Assembly (NCBI GenBank): GCA_947561715.1
Contig: OX387202.1
Span: 4,105,001-4,169,000 of the forward strand
Origin: Ascidia mentula
Taxonomy: Eukaryota > Chordata > Ascidiacea > Phlebobranchia > Ascidiidae
DNA length: 64,000 nt
Direction: 5' to 3'
Part shown: positions 37,050 to 48,539 of the stretch, piece by piece
Position numbering within the stretch: the first letter of the stretch is position 1
Layout: the number at the start of each line of letters is the position of its first letter
Notes under the pieces: generated by a model
What the model saw: the letters and a program-made list of their open reading frames with translations, nothing else
What the model was told of the DNA's origin: nothing
Databases searched by the model: none
Translations under genes and position numbers: made by a program

Positions 37050-38455
37050 ATGGCAACATTTAAGTAAACATATATATATATACCATTCTTTTAAACTTCG
37101 GTAAAACCGAAATATCGAAAATTTCTTATCACATATTGACTAATGTTGCTTCTGTTAAAATGAAAATCGACGTGAAAACATACAGTAAGCACATTTACAT
37201 CCAACTCTCTCGTTTTCAAAGAAAGGAAAAAAGGCAACCGCCGCTTGTCGGATTCAGCTTTAATCCGATGTGCACAGTGGTTGAGACGGATTGGATTTCT
37301 GAAGATCTTATGCCGAAACGCGACTTAAATTTGGTGATAAATTATATCGCCTTGTAAGAAATTTTGTTTTACGACGAGTGAATATTTAATTGAAATACGC
37401 AGGTTTCGAGCCTTGTTTATTTTCTTATATCATTTCTAAGAAATACCTCTTTCAAGAATTCAGATTTGAATCTGATGTTCCAGACCTTCCACCATTACCT
37501 TCACGAATGTGACATTGAGAGAAATAATAGCGATTAGAGATTTTATTTCAAAAAACTGTTAAGCATTACGTTTAACAAACCACGTTGTTTATAATTTCAG
37601 ATCAAAACCAGGGAAAATGAAACCTGCTGGAAATTTTTTTTCCACAGAAATAAGACGATAATAATTAAACATCTCCTACTGTCACAAATAAAATCCAATG
37701 AGTTATTCCGCATATCGAAGTTGATTGGACGAGATCTGTCACACCGAGCATTACCATGCATTGGTGTAAAACCGCAAACAACTCACTCACTTAACGAAGT
37801 TTTGATCCGCATTATCGATGCTCTTAGATAAAATGCCTTTACTGTAAGGACTTCCCACACACTTATCGTCTTTTATATCCATCACTGTTTTGTATTCTGT
37901 ATGCGTTATGGCATTTGCAAAAGAGTGCCAATCAGAGAAAGAATTTAACACATATAGACTGATACGGCAAGTTTAATAATTTAATTTAACTTTTTAATTA
38001 AAAATTTGTTGACATCGCTTATCATTATGTTATCGGTAGCAAACAAACGAAGTCATTACGAAACCTAAGCAACTGAATGTTTTTTCTAAAAAAAATTGAA
38101 CGTGGTTGCTCATTTCAAGTTTATCAAACAACTCAACTAGGTTTGGCAAATGTATATATTAGTAAACAATGCAAATGATCAAGACTTTAATACGTACGCT
38201 GCACTACGTACTGAGATCCCACAAAAATCACACAAAGGTAACAAAACCGTGAACATGGAAAACGTTTGGAGAAAAAAATATGTACAAGCATAGACTTAAA
38301 TTAACTTGGGTAATAACACAAGTTAGATTTGCCATCTGTGTAAACCACTGACGTGAGCATGGCGGTGGAATTAAAACATTCGAACACATGAAATATATTC
38401 TTTGTTTGTGAGCAAAAAACGACACAAATATAATGTTTTTGTTGCTGCCAGGCAT
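37050..38455. other. No recognisable feature
   Basis: AT-rich sequence with a short TA run at about 37069-37081. I found no coding region, tandem array or terminal repeat. Confidence 0.4.
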
Positions 38456-38459
38456 ATTG

Positions 38460-41123
38460 TAACTTAATAATCTGTTCTTCTGGCATATATAAAACGTAAC
38501 TTTATTCACCGACGTTTCGCCTGTTATTCAACAAGGCTTCCTCAAGGTAATGAGACAGGTACAGCACACAACTAACGCCAAAAAACGTGCCAACACGAAA
38601 AAGGGGATAACGCTAACACCGCTTGTAAAATCATGTGATGTATAAAAAATGGGCGGGAAAACTACAGTTACAGTAAGTTGTTATAGAGCACCGGGAAGTA
38701 AACGCACTGTTCCCTATCATTAAGACAGCGATTGTTCTTGTGGATGTGGAGCGCTTCTAGGAAGAGGCGCTTTGTATAATCCACCTCCTTTTCCAAAACC
38801 TTAGCCTTGTCAAAGGCGATCTGATGACCTTTTCAGGCAGCATGCTTGGCTAACGCTGTCTTATTTGCGTCTTTCGACGCAACGTCGCGGCGGTGCTCCT
38901 TAATTCTGGTTTTCAAGGCTCTTCCGGTTTCCCCGATGTAGACACCCTCGCACTCTCCACATGGAATTGAATAAACCACTCCTTTTGGTTCCACTACCTC
39001 CATGACAATGGGGTGCGACACCAAACTGCGGAGTGTTGTATGGGGTCTAATGTATACCTTAATCCCATAATCTGTCAGCATTCGCTGCAAAGTCTCGGTG
39101 AGTGTGGGGACATAGGGAAGAACCACCGTGCCGTAGGTTGGCATCGGGTCTTTGTGTGTGACGGCCGATCTTCGACGTAATATCCACGAGGGATACGCGT
39201 TTTTCCTTAGCGCATTCCGGATGATAGTGATCTCTTCATAATAATCTTCTTTACTTGAGACCAAGGCATCAGCTCTTTCCATCAGGGACCTGACAACCGC
39301 CTTTTTGTGTTGTAGCGGATGCGCCGACTGGAAGGAAAGGTAGCGGTTGGTGTGAGTCGGCTTTCGGTAGACACGAGTGCCGATTTTGCCGTCCACGTTC
39401 CGGTATACTTCCACATCCAAGAATGGTAGTTTCTTATCAATTTCTTCCTCCAAAGTAAACTTTATAGATTCCTCAATGCCGTTCAGGTGGGCAAGGAAGG
39501 ACTTGAGGAACGAAATATCGATAATGCAAAACGTATCATCAACGTAACGTCTCCAAAAACGTGAAGGATATGAAAATGTTGCCAGCGCTTTGTTTTCAAT
39601 CGTCTCCATTACCACATTGGCAATCACAACGGAGATGGGGGAACCCATCGCCGTGCCAAATACCTGTTGGTAAAAATCCCCTCGAAAAGAGAAATATGTC
39701 GCGTTTAGGCATAAATTAAGCCCTTCAGCAATGTCCTCACGCGACAATAGCGTTCGCTCTTCGAGATTTTCGTCTTCTTGTAAACGGTCCATGACTGTTT
39801 TTACAGCAAGAACCAGTGGTACATTTGTGAATAAGGAGACAACGTCAAATGACGCCATACACTCTCTTCCCGCTATTTCCACACTCCTAACTTCTACTGC
39901 AAACTCATGCGAGTTCCTGACATGATAGGGACCGGTGCCAATTAATGGGGCAATGACTCTTGCGAGGTACTTCGCAAGCATGTAGCTTGGAGAGCCAATA
40001 AAAGAAACGATGGGCCTCAGCGGAATGCCTGGTTTATGGACTTTAGGAAGCCCATACAACTGAGGTGTCCTACCGTCCGTGCAGTGTAGCTGCCGAAACT
40101 CTACAACCGACAACGCTTCTCTTTCTCTATGAAGGTAACCCACAAACCGGTTTACCTTGCGTTCTAACGAAGGGGTTTGATTTCTCGTCAACATTTCATA
40201 AGTTGTGGTGTCATCTAAAAGTACCAGCAACTTATCAGTGTATTCGGACGGTTCATCACAACAGTGCGGTTTCCTTTATCGGCTGGCAAAATGACAATGC
40301 TGCGATTGTTTCTAAGTTCTTGTATCGCTGACGAATATGATCTTGGCACATTGGGTGTAACATTGATATGACTACGAATACACCCTACCACCTTGCCTTG
40401 CAACAGAGATTTGACGTGGGCAGGTTGGCCAACAAGGCCCTTCTCAATGGATGCTAACATCTGTTTCCATGGTACAGCGTTAGACGAAACGGCAAAGTTT
40501 AATCCAAGCGCTAAGACACCATGTTGCTCAGGTGTGAGTTCGTGGTCTGACATGTTCGTAACCCACTCTTGGTTCGCGCTCTTGTCCCGCGAATCTATTC
40601 TTTTACCATGCCACAAATCGAGCTTCTCTCGACACCTTTTTCTTCCTGTTGCAATAATCCGCGCTGCGCCTTCTTTTACATAAGAGGAAAGCGCCGCGAC
40701 GTTGCGTGGAAAGACGCAAATAAGACAGCGTTAGCCAAGCATGCTGCCTTAAAATGTCATCAGATCGCATTTGACAAGGCTAAGGTTTTGGAAAAGGAGG
40801 TGGATCATACAAAGCGCCTCTTCCTAAAAGCGCTCCACATCCACAAGAACAATCGCTGTCTTAATGATAGGGAACAGTGCGTTTACTTCCCGGTGCTCTA
40901 TAACAACTTACTGTAACTGTAGTTTTCCCGCCCATTTTTTATACATCACATGATTTCACAAGCGGTGTTAGCGTTCTATTTTTTCGTGGTGGTACGTTTT
41001 CTTGGTGTTAGTTGTGTGCTGTACCTGTCTAATTACCTTGAGGAAACCTTGTTGAATAACAGGCGAAACGTCGGTGAATAAAGTTACGTTTTATATATGC
41101 CAGAAGAACAGATTATTAAGTTA
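38460..41123 (-). mobile_element. PLE3, near full length, with inverted arms
   Basis: Minus-strand PLE. Upstream part 40616-40215 has LPADKGNRTVVM; after one frameshift (about 40230) a 465-residue frame to 38833 holds GTAMGSPISVVIANVV, the catalytic YVDDTF box and a GIY-YIG nuclease (VYIGETGRALKTRIKEH). A single TGA near 38833 separates it from a C-terminal tail that is intact in the inverted copy. The last about 435 bp (38460-38897) reappear inverted at the 5' end (about 40686-41123) with several differences, so the element is folded on itself. Inverted partial copies at the 5' end are known for Penelope elements. The 3' end carries a hammerhead-like core and gccagaagaacagattatt. Confidence 0.92.
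40686..41123 (+). repeat. Inverted 5' arm of PLE3
   Basis: Plus-strand copy of the PLE3 3' end, including the final coding segment (DANKTALAKHAALKCHQ) and the 3' untranslated region. It pairs with 38460-38897. By eye the two arms differ by several percent, including a different spacer near 40976-41010. Confidence 0.85.
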
Positions 41124-41345
41124 AGTTAAAAAAGACACATTGGAATATTGCAATATCGCCAAATGCTTTTAGATAATTCGTGCAAATTAAGTGTGGCAGT
41201 CGTGTCACTGCATCACACAAAAACAACAGCAAGTGTAATACCAGTAGACATTGAGAGCTGAAGTTAGAGAGTTCGCTTATTACAGAAAACGTGGCCATGT
41301 TCGCTTTCTCAAAGACACCAGCACCCAAATCACAAGTTTTATTTG
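41124..41345. other. Spacer, no feature seen
   Basis: Sequence between PLE3 and the zinc-finger pseudogene. It may hold the 3' untranslated region of that gene. Confidence 0.35.
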
Positions 41346-41349
41346 CGGA

Positions 41350-41982
41350 TTATAATATGATTCTTTTACTTTGCTGGGGTGTTCCATTCAGCAAAACTGG
41401 AAGCTTAGTTTTGTTGTCTGCATTTAAGTGGTTGATTGATGAGACTTCGCAGGACGGGCGTTCAGAGTCTACAGTTTTCTCTCCGGTATAAGTTCGAACG
41501 TAAACACGAAGACAGGTTGAATTGCTGAAAGCCTTACCACATAAGTCACACTTATTTTTATTTTTTTTCTGTGTGTTCGAATGTGAATAATTCGCTTGAA
41601 GAGGCGAAAGTTTTTTCACATACGTCACACCTATAAGGAATTCTCTCCAGAATGAATTTAAATGGTTTCTCTGTAGAATGATTTCTTTTGTAAATCTTGA
41701 CTTCATTTAAAGTTAAAAAGCACTTTTCGCAAATGTCACATCTGTAAGATTTCTCTCCAGTATGAGTCCGAACGTGGTTGCTTAAATGTTCTTTGCGATT
41801 GAAACTTTTCAGACCGTGCACTTAAAAGGTTTATTTCCAGTATGAGTTTGAATGTGTTGGTTCAAATTGCCTTTCTGACTAAATTCTTTACAACAAAATG
41901 AGCACTTGAAAGATTTTTCTCCAGTGTGAGTCCGAATGTGTGTTTTTAGGTTGCCCTTTTCGTTGAATACCTCCAAACAATA
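41350..41982 (-). pseudogene. C2H2 zinc-finger pseudogene, 3' part
   Basis: The minus strand encodes a chain of Krueppel-type C2H2 fingers with HTGEK linkers, e.g. THTGEKSFKCSFCCKEFSQK, then CTV, KSFNRKEHLSNHVRTHTGEK, CDICEKCF, CDVCEKTF and CDLCGKAF. At least two frame changes (near 41815 and near 41560) and lost Cys/His residues show that it is no longer functional. Its other half lies at 46990-47291, on the far side of the inserted elements. In life this would have been a nuclear DNA-binding protein. Confidence 0.88.
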
Positions 41983-42199
41983 TGTTGAGGTCACGCCTCA
42001 TTACATACGGCGGCAACATTCTGCTTGCATGCCACAGTCGCGTGATGCGTGGAATGTGTGTCTCAGTCCTTTCCACGTGATTATTATTTGTGCGTGTTAC
42101 TTGAAATGCAATTAATTTCCCTTTAAATGCGTGTACGCAGTACCTTGTTTCCATTCTATGATTTGCAACGATACGAACAAAATATAAAGAAACACAACA
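41983..42199 (+). repeat. Left LTR of gypsy element
   Basis: Direct repeat partner of 46419-46628, sharing attacatacggcggcaaca and ataaagaaacacaaca. A handful of substitutions and small indels separate them. Confidence 0.93.
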
Positions 42200-45100
42200 G
42201 AGTTATTGGCGACGAGGACGGATTCAATCAACTGAACGAGGTACACGCAGTTTGTTATTGAATATATTTAAGTTCGCACTAAGATGGAAAAAGTTGCGAA
42301 GCTCATTTAAGAACAGTTACAACAGCAGCAAAAACGTCACGATGAACAGCAAGAAGAACAACGAAGGTGTTATGAAGAACAACGCAAGTGTCACGAAGAA
42401 CAAATGAAGTTGATTCTTGCCCTAGTTGAAAAGGCTGGTTCACGTGGAAACGCTGCACCTTCTGTTGCTACGCCAAGCTTTTCGTCATTCGACGCAACAT
42501 CGGAGTTGTGGAACGACTATTGGTCGAGGTTTGCTACGTTTATACGTGCACATGCTGTACCAGAAACGAGGGTGGCTCAGGTTTTTTTGACCAACAAAAC
42601 TACCACAACGTACAAGCTTTTATCCAACCTGGCTGGACAAAGCTCTCCTGCAAAGACCGTCAACGATCTTTCTGTTAAAGACATCGAAGCCTTTATGAAA
42701 GAACAGTTCGATCCAAAGCGATTTGTTATTCGGGAACGTTTGAAGTTTTGGAGCAACATGCAACGCAATCCAGGGGAAACGGTGCAAGAATTGGCTGCAC
42801 GCATTCGCCAGGACGCAGGCACGTGTGATTTTCCCTCGATTGGAAACCCTCTGGACGAAGCGCTGCGCACAAGGTTTATTTGCTCCATAGCCAATGAGGC
42901 AGTGCTGAAGGCAATTTTCAAAATCAACGCTGATGAGCTGACATTTACGCGTGCTATTGAAGTTGCCATCCAAACTGAAGACGCTGCCAAGGTTGCAAAG
43001 GAAACCGTTTACGGAACACGGGGATCGGTGCATAAAGTTCGGGATGCAAAGAAAACTGCTGTTAATCACCAACTACGATTGTTCAAGGTCAGTTCAAAAA
43101 GAAGATTTCTTGCTACCGCTGCCGAAAGGCAGATCATATTGCACCCAATTGCCGATTTAAAAAAAGCAACATGCCGTTTTTGCAAACGTTTGGGATATTT
43201 GGAGGCAGCTTGCAGAAAGAAGAGGGCATCTAACGACAATGTCAATTTGTTGTTTTCGATCAAGCCGCAAGTCATTTCACGTACGAAGTTGGAGTCTATT
43301 GTCTAAGCATGTCTATTGGAGATGGACACCGCAACAAACGGAAACTTTAATTCTGTCGAGACATGGAGAAAAGTTGGCAAACCGTTTTTGAAGAAGTCAA
43401 ATCGGCGTTTCAACTCGGCGACAGAACATGTTGTTCCGATTGTGGGGGCGTTTGAGACAAAAGTTCAACATGGACCAAACATAAACAAGGTGGAATTTTT
43501 CGTCTCCCAAATGCCGCATTTAAATCTGCTTGGACGATGCGCTATCCAATCCCTGCACATTTCGTTGGACAAGCTACTTCACAGTCCCGACGAGCAGTTG
43601 CACGCATTATCTGACGATAGACGTCCGGACACTTATTTACAAGAAGCTTGCAAACAACTTTGTGGACAACACCCAGATCTTTTCAAGACCGAATTGGGAT
43701 GTTTAAAGGATTTTGAACTAGAGGTAAAGTTTACGAAGGACGTGAAACCCATATTCTGCAAGCCGAGACCTGTTCCATTTGCGTTACAAGACGATGTCAA
43801 CCAGGCATTTGACGCTGGCATGGCAAGAGGTATTTGGACTCCTGTGAAATTTAACAAGTGGGGAACACCAGTGGTTCCAATACGAAAGTCACCGCTTCCA
43901 GGACAATCCAAAGCCAAGATACGAGTTTGCGGAGATTACTCTGTAACCGTTAACCCGCAGTTATCTACACAACGTCATCCACTTCCGCTTCCTGAAGACT
44001 TAATGCGCAAGTTGCGAGGTGGATACAGCTTTACAAAAATTGATTTGGCTGACGCCTATAACCAAATCCGATTGGGGCCAGAGAGTCGCAAGAGACTGGC
44101 AATCAGTACACACAGAGGTGTTCTACTGCAAAACGTTTTACCATTTGGTATAACCTGCGCTCCAGGCTATTTCCAATCGATAATGGACGACATTACAAAA
44201 GATTTGCAAGGTTTAACCGTCTATCTGGATGATCTTTTGGTCAGCGGATCAACGGCCGAAGAACATATTCACAATCTTCGCCAACTTCTTCAAAGGCTCA
44301 ACGACAAGGGATTACGCTGTCGTATAGAGAAATGCAAATTTGCATTACCACAAGTGGAATACTTGGGGCACATTCTTTCCAAAGAAGGCATTTCCAAAGG
44401 TTCAAAATTGGATGCGGTTGTCAACATGTTACCACCGGAAGATGTGCCAAGTCTACGTTCATTTCTTGGTTCAGTGCAGTTCTGCAGCAAGTTCCTGCCA
44501 TCGCAATTCGCAAATGTTGCGAAACCTTTGTATCGACTTACCAGGTCAAATGTTGCGTGGAAATGGGGCAGGAACGAGAATGCTGCATTTTGCAAATTGA
44601 AGGAATGGTTTTCAGCTGACACAGTTCTGACTCATTTCGACCCTTCATTGCCTTTTGGAATTTCCTGCGATGCAGCAAACGTTGGAATTGGAGCAGTTCT
44701 GTTTCACCGCTATCCAGATGGAAGCGAGAGGCCAATTGCAAACGTGTCAAAATCATTGACCAAAAGCCAGCGCAACTACAGCCAAATTCAGAAAGAGGCT
44801 CTTGCAATAATTTTCGCGCTGAAGAAGTTTTACCAGTATCTTTTTGGCAGGAAATTTGGTTTGGTGACCGACCATAAGCCACTGATAGCTTTGTTTGGTC
44901 CCACTAAAGCGACACCTGCTTTAGCAGCTAACCGCCTAGCAAGGTGGGCACTTTTTGTGAGTCAATTTCAATACGAGATTGAATACAGGAAGACATCGGA
45001 ACATCAGAATGCCGATACACTTAGTCGTTTACCGGTTGGGCAAGATGCAGAGTTTGACAGAGAGGAAAGTGCACAGGACACCGACATAGTTTGCGCAATC

Positions 45101-46418
45101 ACCAGTCTGAGTTTACAAGTGCAACCCACCGATTCGGCACTCCGAAAGGAAAGTGGAAAAGATACGGTCTTATCCAAAGTCATGCGCTTTACAAGAGAGG
45201 GTTGGCCATCTTCTTTGCCAAACAGTGACCCAGTTGCCAAGTTTCGCAAAGTAGCGGATTCGTTGAGTACAAGTTACGGATGTCTACTATATGGTTCGCG
45301 GTTAGTCATACCGGAATCACTTCGTTCTACTGTTCTGCAGATCTTACATACTGGACATTTTGGGATCCAACGAATGAAGCAGCTGGCGAGGACCACAGTT
45401 TACTGGCCGAATATCGATGATGACATTACAGTTCTTTGTCACAAGTGCCAAACTTGTGCCGAACACCAAAACGCCCCGTCAAAGGTAGCAGTTCATCCAT
45501 GAATGATGCCAGAAAAGCCATGAAGTCGATTACATATCGATCACGCACTTAACTTTCTGGGAAGTAACTGGCTTCTGATGATCGATGCACATTCAAAGTA
45601 CCCTTGCGTACATCAAACGCAATCTATGTCATCAAGAACCACTATGGAGTTGCTGGAAAGAGATTTTGCTCATTTCGGCTACGCACACACTATTGTGTCG
45701 GATAATGCACAAGCATTTATGTCTGCTGACTTTCAGGAATTTTGCAAGCAAAGGGGCATCGTACATTTGACAGGAGCACCGTATTTTCCTGCAACCAATG
45801 GCGCTGCGGAAAGATTGGTCCAAACTTTTAAGAAGGCAATGAAGAAGTCTTCCAAACCCCCTAAAGAAGCATTGCAGGAGTTTCTGTTGCAGTACAGGCG
45901 TACTCCCAACGCTAGTGGATTTTCACCAAGCGAACTCCTTAACGGCAGACAAATCCGAGCAAAAATTTATACTCTGTTACCTTCACCAGCACACGTTATG
46001 CAACGTAATCAAGTAAGGCCGACACGAAAATCCGAAGATACAATTTCTTTTAAAGCTGGCGATCCATGTTATGCTTTATACATGGGCCCGAGACACAGCA
46101 AGGATGGTCGCTGGGTTCCTGCCACTATTATTAAATGTTTTGGCAGTCGAATGTTTCATGAAAAGTGTTTCCCCGAGGTCCAATCTGGCGACGTCACATT
46201 GACCAGTTACGCGTTCGATACGTTTCTGACCAAGATTTGGAACCGGTGGAAGAAGGAAGATTTCTGCAGTCTCCGTCTCCAGAAATAGACGTTCCAACCA
46301 ATCCCAGCACTTCTGCGTTCGGTGCCAGCAATCCACAAAGTGGCAAGCGATCGCGCAAACCTCCAGAGCGGTTTCACTATTAACCTGATGGAGGGTTTTT
46401 CTATCTTCGGTGGGGAGG

Positions 46419-46628
46419 TGTTGAGGTCTCATTACATACGGCGGCAACAATGCGCTTGCATGCCACAGTCGCGTGATGCGTGGAATGTGCCTCAGTCCTT
46501 CCCATGTGATTATTATTTGTGTGCGTGTTACTTGAAATGCAATTAATTTCCCTTTTAATGCGTGTACAGTACCTTGTTTTCATTCTATGATTTGCAACGA
46601 TACGAACAAAATATAAAGAAACACAACA
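46419..46628 (+). repeat. Right LTR of gypsy element
   Basis: Starts directly after a ggtggggagg polypurine tract and ends acacaaca, followed by the target duplication caata. Confidence 0.93.
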
Positions 46629-46664
46629 CAATATATGTGCAAAAGAGCCATAATAATATTGGTA

Positions 46665-46724
46665 AGCTGCAGACAGGGTGTGTACACGCACTGTTTCGAC
46701 CTGTGAGGTCTCATCAGTGCAGCT
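46665..46724 (-). ncRNA. Type I hammerhead ribozyme, complete
   Basis: Minus strand, 5' to 3': stem I strand AGCUGCA; core CUGAUGA; stem II GACC, loop UCACA, GGUC; core GAAA; stem III (last core A plus CAG, pairing with CUGU) with a 14-nt loop; cleavage triplet GUC; stem I return strand UGCAGCU. Stem I is 7 perfect pairs, stem II 4 and stem III 4. All invariant core positions are present. Cleavage is predicted after the C of GUC, between plus-strand positions 46672 and 46671. The open stem I places it in type I. Confidence 0.9.
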
Positions 46725-46947
46725 GTTGCAGTGGCACTTTGCTAGCTTTTACACTAGCAGGCATACTAGATTCCACTTTGTGGTACCTGTCCGGTCAACG
46801 TCGATCTGTTGGGTACCCTATACTGAGTACCAAACAACAGAGACGAACCACTGTGGAGCGCACTATGGCCAAACGGATCTGCTTGGTAACCGATAGCGCT
46901 AAAGGCAAAACACCAATGCAATATATGTGCAAAAGAGCCATAATAAT

Positions 46948-47005
46948 ATTGGTAAGCTGCAGACAGGGTGTGTACACGCACTGTTTCGACCTGTGAGGTC
47001 TCATC
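46948..47005 (-). ncRNA. Truncated hammerhead copy, probably inactive
   Basis: Identical to the complete ribozyme from GAUGA onward, but the first two core bases and the 5' strand of stem I are replaced by flanking DNA (tttgaaa). It keeps the cleavage site but lacks a complete catalytic core, so it would depend on another strand for cutting. Confidence 0.75.
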
Positions 47006-47291
47006 TTTCAAACAAATTATGCACTAAAAAGGTTTTTCTCCAGTATGAGTCCTAATGTGTCTCTTCAAGCTGCTACTTGTAGTAAATGCTTTTAAACTAT
47101 ACGTGCATTTGAAAGATTTCTGTTCCACGTTTTTCCATACACTTGCTTTCCTGTTGCTTTTCCACGCTCAATATTTGTGCAATGTGCACAGTCTTCTGTT
47201 GATCTTCATGTGTTGTTATTATGAGCTTAACGAAAGAACTATGCATCATCTGACTTGGAATGTTTCCCCCGTTCATCAGATGGGTTTTCAC
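46990..47291 (-). pseudogene. C2H2 zinc-finger pseudogene, 5' part
   Basis: The minus strand reads a non-finger N-terminal segment (from about 47291, MKTHLMNGG...), a frame change near 47115, then FKCTYSLKAFTTSSSLKRH with IRTHTGEKPF and an in-frame TAG, then CIICL. At the insertion point, removing the inserted DNA and one 7-bp repeat restores CIICLEVFNEKGNLKTHIRT, a normal finger continuous with 41974. So both halves belong to one gene. Confidence 0.85.
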
Positions 47292-47299
47292 AAGAATTT

Positions 47300-48535
47300 T
47301 TGGTATTACTCACGTCTTTTTGTGAAACAGTAGGAAAAGTTATCATTTGAACTAATTATGGGTAAATTTAACATTACAAGAGTTTCCAGTTGACAAACGG
47401 TGCATGTTGGTATTTATGCCAAAATTTAATTGTTACGCCAGGCAGTAATTGAAGCTTTAATATTATGATTTTCCCGGGTTGCCTCTGCAGAAATGCTTTG
47501 AACATCAATATATGTCAAAGTCAAATTCTCACCAATAACGAAAACAGATTCAATACCATTAACACAAACTCTCCTACAATAGAGATAGCAATAAAAATAA
47601 AGTTTTTTTGGTATGTTTTGTCGGCAATATGGCTGCTCAGTTTTGACCTTGCTGAGCATTTAGAAACAGAAATAAACCAACACATGATTTTCCTGATTCG
47701 AGTAAAATTGGAGTTGCAAACAATTTACAATGTTTTATCAGAAAATCATTAAAATCTGGATTATTTTATTCAAATCTTTGCGGATAAAAGTTGCTCAAGT
47801 TACATCTTGTATTTCAATTCGTAAAAAGATGTAAGGCCCAAAAATTAGATTTTCATGCTGCCGAACGTAATACATCGTCTTTCATCCAGAAACCTAAGGC
47901 CTGCTGTTTACACGATCTGGATATTACTAAGGTATCGCCACTGGTAAGTTTGCCTTCAAATCACCGTTAAAATGAATAGAATTTTTCTTAAGTTGTTCTA
48001 TAGCGCCCTGAAGCGGTAAATATTGTAATAACGTTATACTTCGAAGTCACGTGGGTATGGCCAATTTGTTAAAACGAATTGGTAAAAAGTAAACACCCCC
48101 TCGGCGATTCGAGAAGCCAACACAAACAGTGAAACTCACACTTGTTTTCCTACCCAAATAGCTCAAAATGCTTTAATAATTTAATGCCACCCTATTGCAG
48201 CTTTCCTGTGTGTAGAACGTTTTCTATTTTTCTGAAAAGTACTCGGCAAACACGAAATTACTCCATTCGTTTCTCGTCTGTTCAACATAATCAACCTACT
48301 AGATGGGATGAACATGAATCAATATGGGACTTTTCGATGGCAATACCTCTTATACCTCATCAAATTTGTCTATGCTTTTTTTGTCTGGATTCTTTTTTAG
48401 TCTGGATAATAAACAAAAGAATCACACAAACCAATGCACACAAGACTAAAAATTACAAGAAATTGATTAAAGATCGTGAGATGTGAAGAAGAATCGGCCT
48501 TAAAATATCATTGCAATTGTGCGATATAGATTGAA
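47300..48535. other. Intergenic between zinc-finger pseudogene and NXPE gene
   Basis: AT-rich. The open frame at 48142-48486 (plus) has no recognisable motif. It must include the 3' untranslated region of the minus-strand NXPE gene that ends at 48540. Confidence 0.4.
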
Positions 48536-48539
48536 AGCT

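Larger units (their letters stand above)
41983..46628 (+). mobile_element. Ty3/gypsy element, full length with both LTRs (fossil)
   Basis: LTRs of about 217 and 210 bp (41983-42199, 46419-46628) start TGTTGAGGT and end ACAACA, and are flanked by a 5-bp target duplication caata (41978-41982 and 46629-46633). A primer-binding-type ttggcgacgaggacg follows the left LTR and a ggggagg polypurine tract precedes the right one. Between them lie gag (about 42283-43300, with a Cys-rich end) and pol: protease remnant, RT (TVYLDDLLVSG), RNase H (VTDHKPLIALFG) and integrase (about 45300-46200, IVSDNAQAF). It resembles K02A2.6-like gypsy elements. It is broken, with roughly four or five interruptions. LTR divergence of a few percent suggests moderate age. 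Confidence 0.93.
46631..47005 (-). mobile_element. Retrozyme-like hammerhead element, 1.3 units of 290 bp
   Basis: An 85-bp segment is repeated, as far as I can see exactly, at 46631-46715 and 46921-47005, giving a 290-bp period with one complete and one partial unit. Each repeated segment carries most of a hammerhead ribozyme on the minus strand; only the downstream copy (46665-46724) is complete. The unit has no coding capacity. The whole insert lies in a zinc-finger gene between 7-bp direct repeats (caaacaa, 47009-47015 and 41974-41980, the latter now displaced by the gypsy insertion). Short non-coding tandem units with type I hammerheads are the hallmark of retrozymes, which are thought to spread as circular RNAs with help from PLE-type machinery. 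Confidence 0.8.

Noticed and set aside
47260-47290. Second hammerhead (ctgatga and gaaac near the zinc-finger 5' part)
   Set aside because: There is no stem II between the two motifs, and the sequence codes for the zinc-finger N-terminal segment.
48142-48486. 114-codon plus-strand frame as a gene
   Set aside because: No recognisable domain, AT-rich composition, and it lies in the expected 3' flank of NXPE A; nothing supports it beyond being open.
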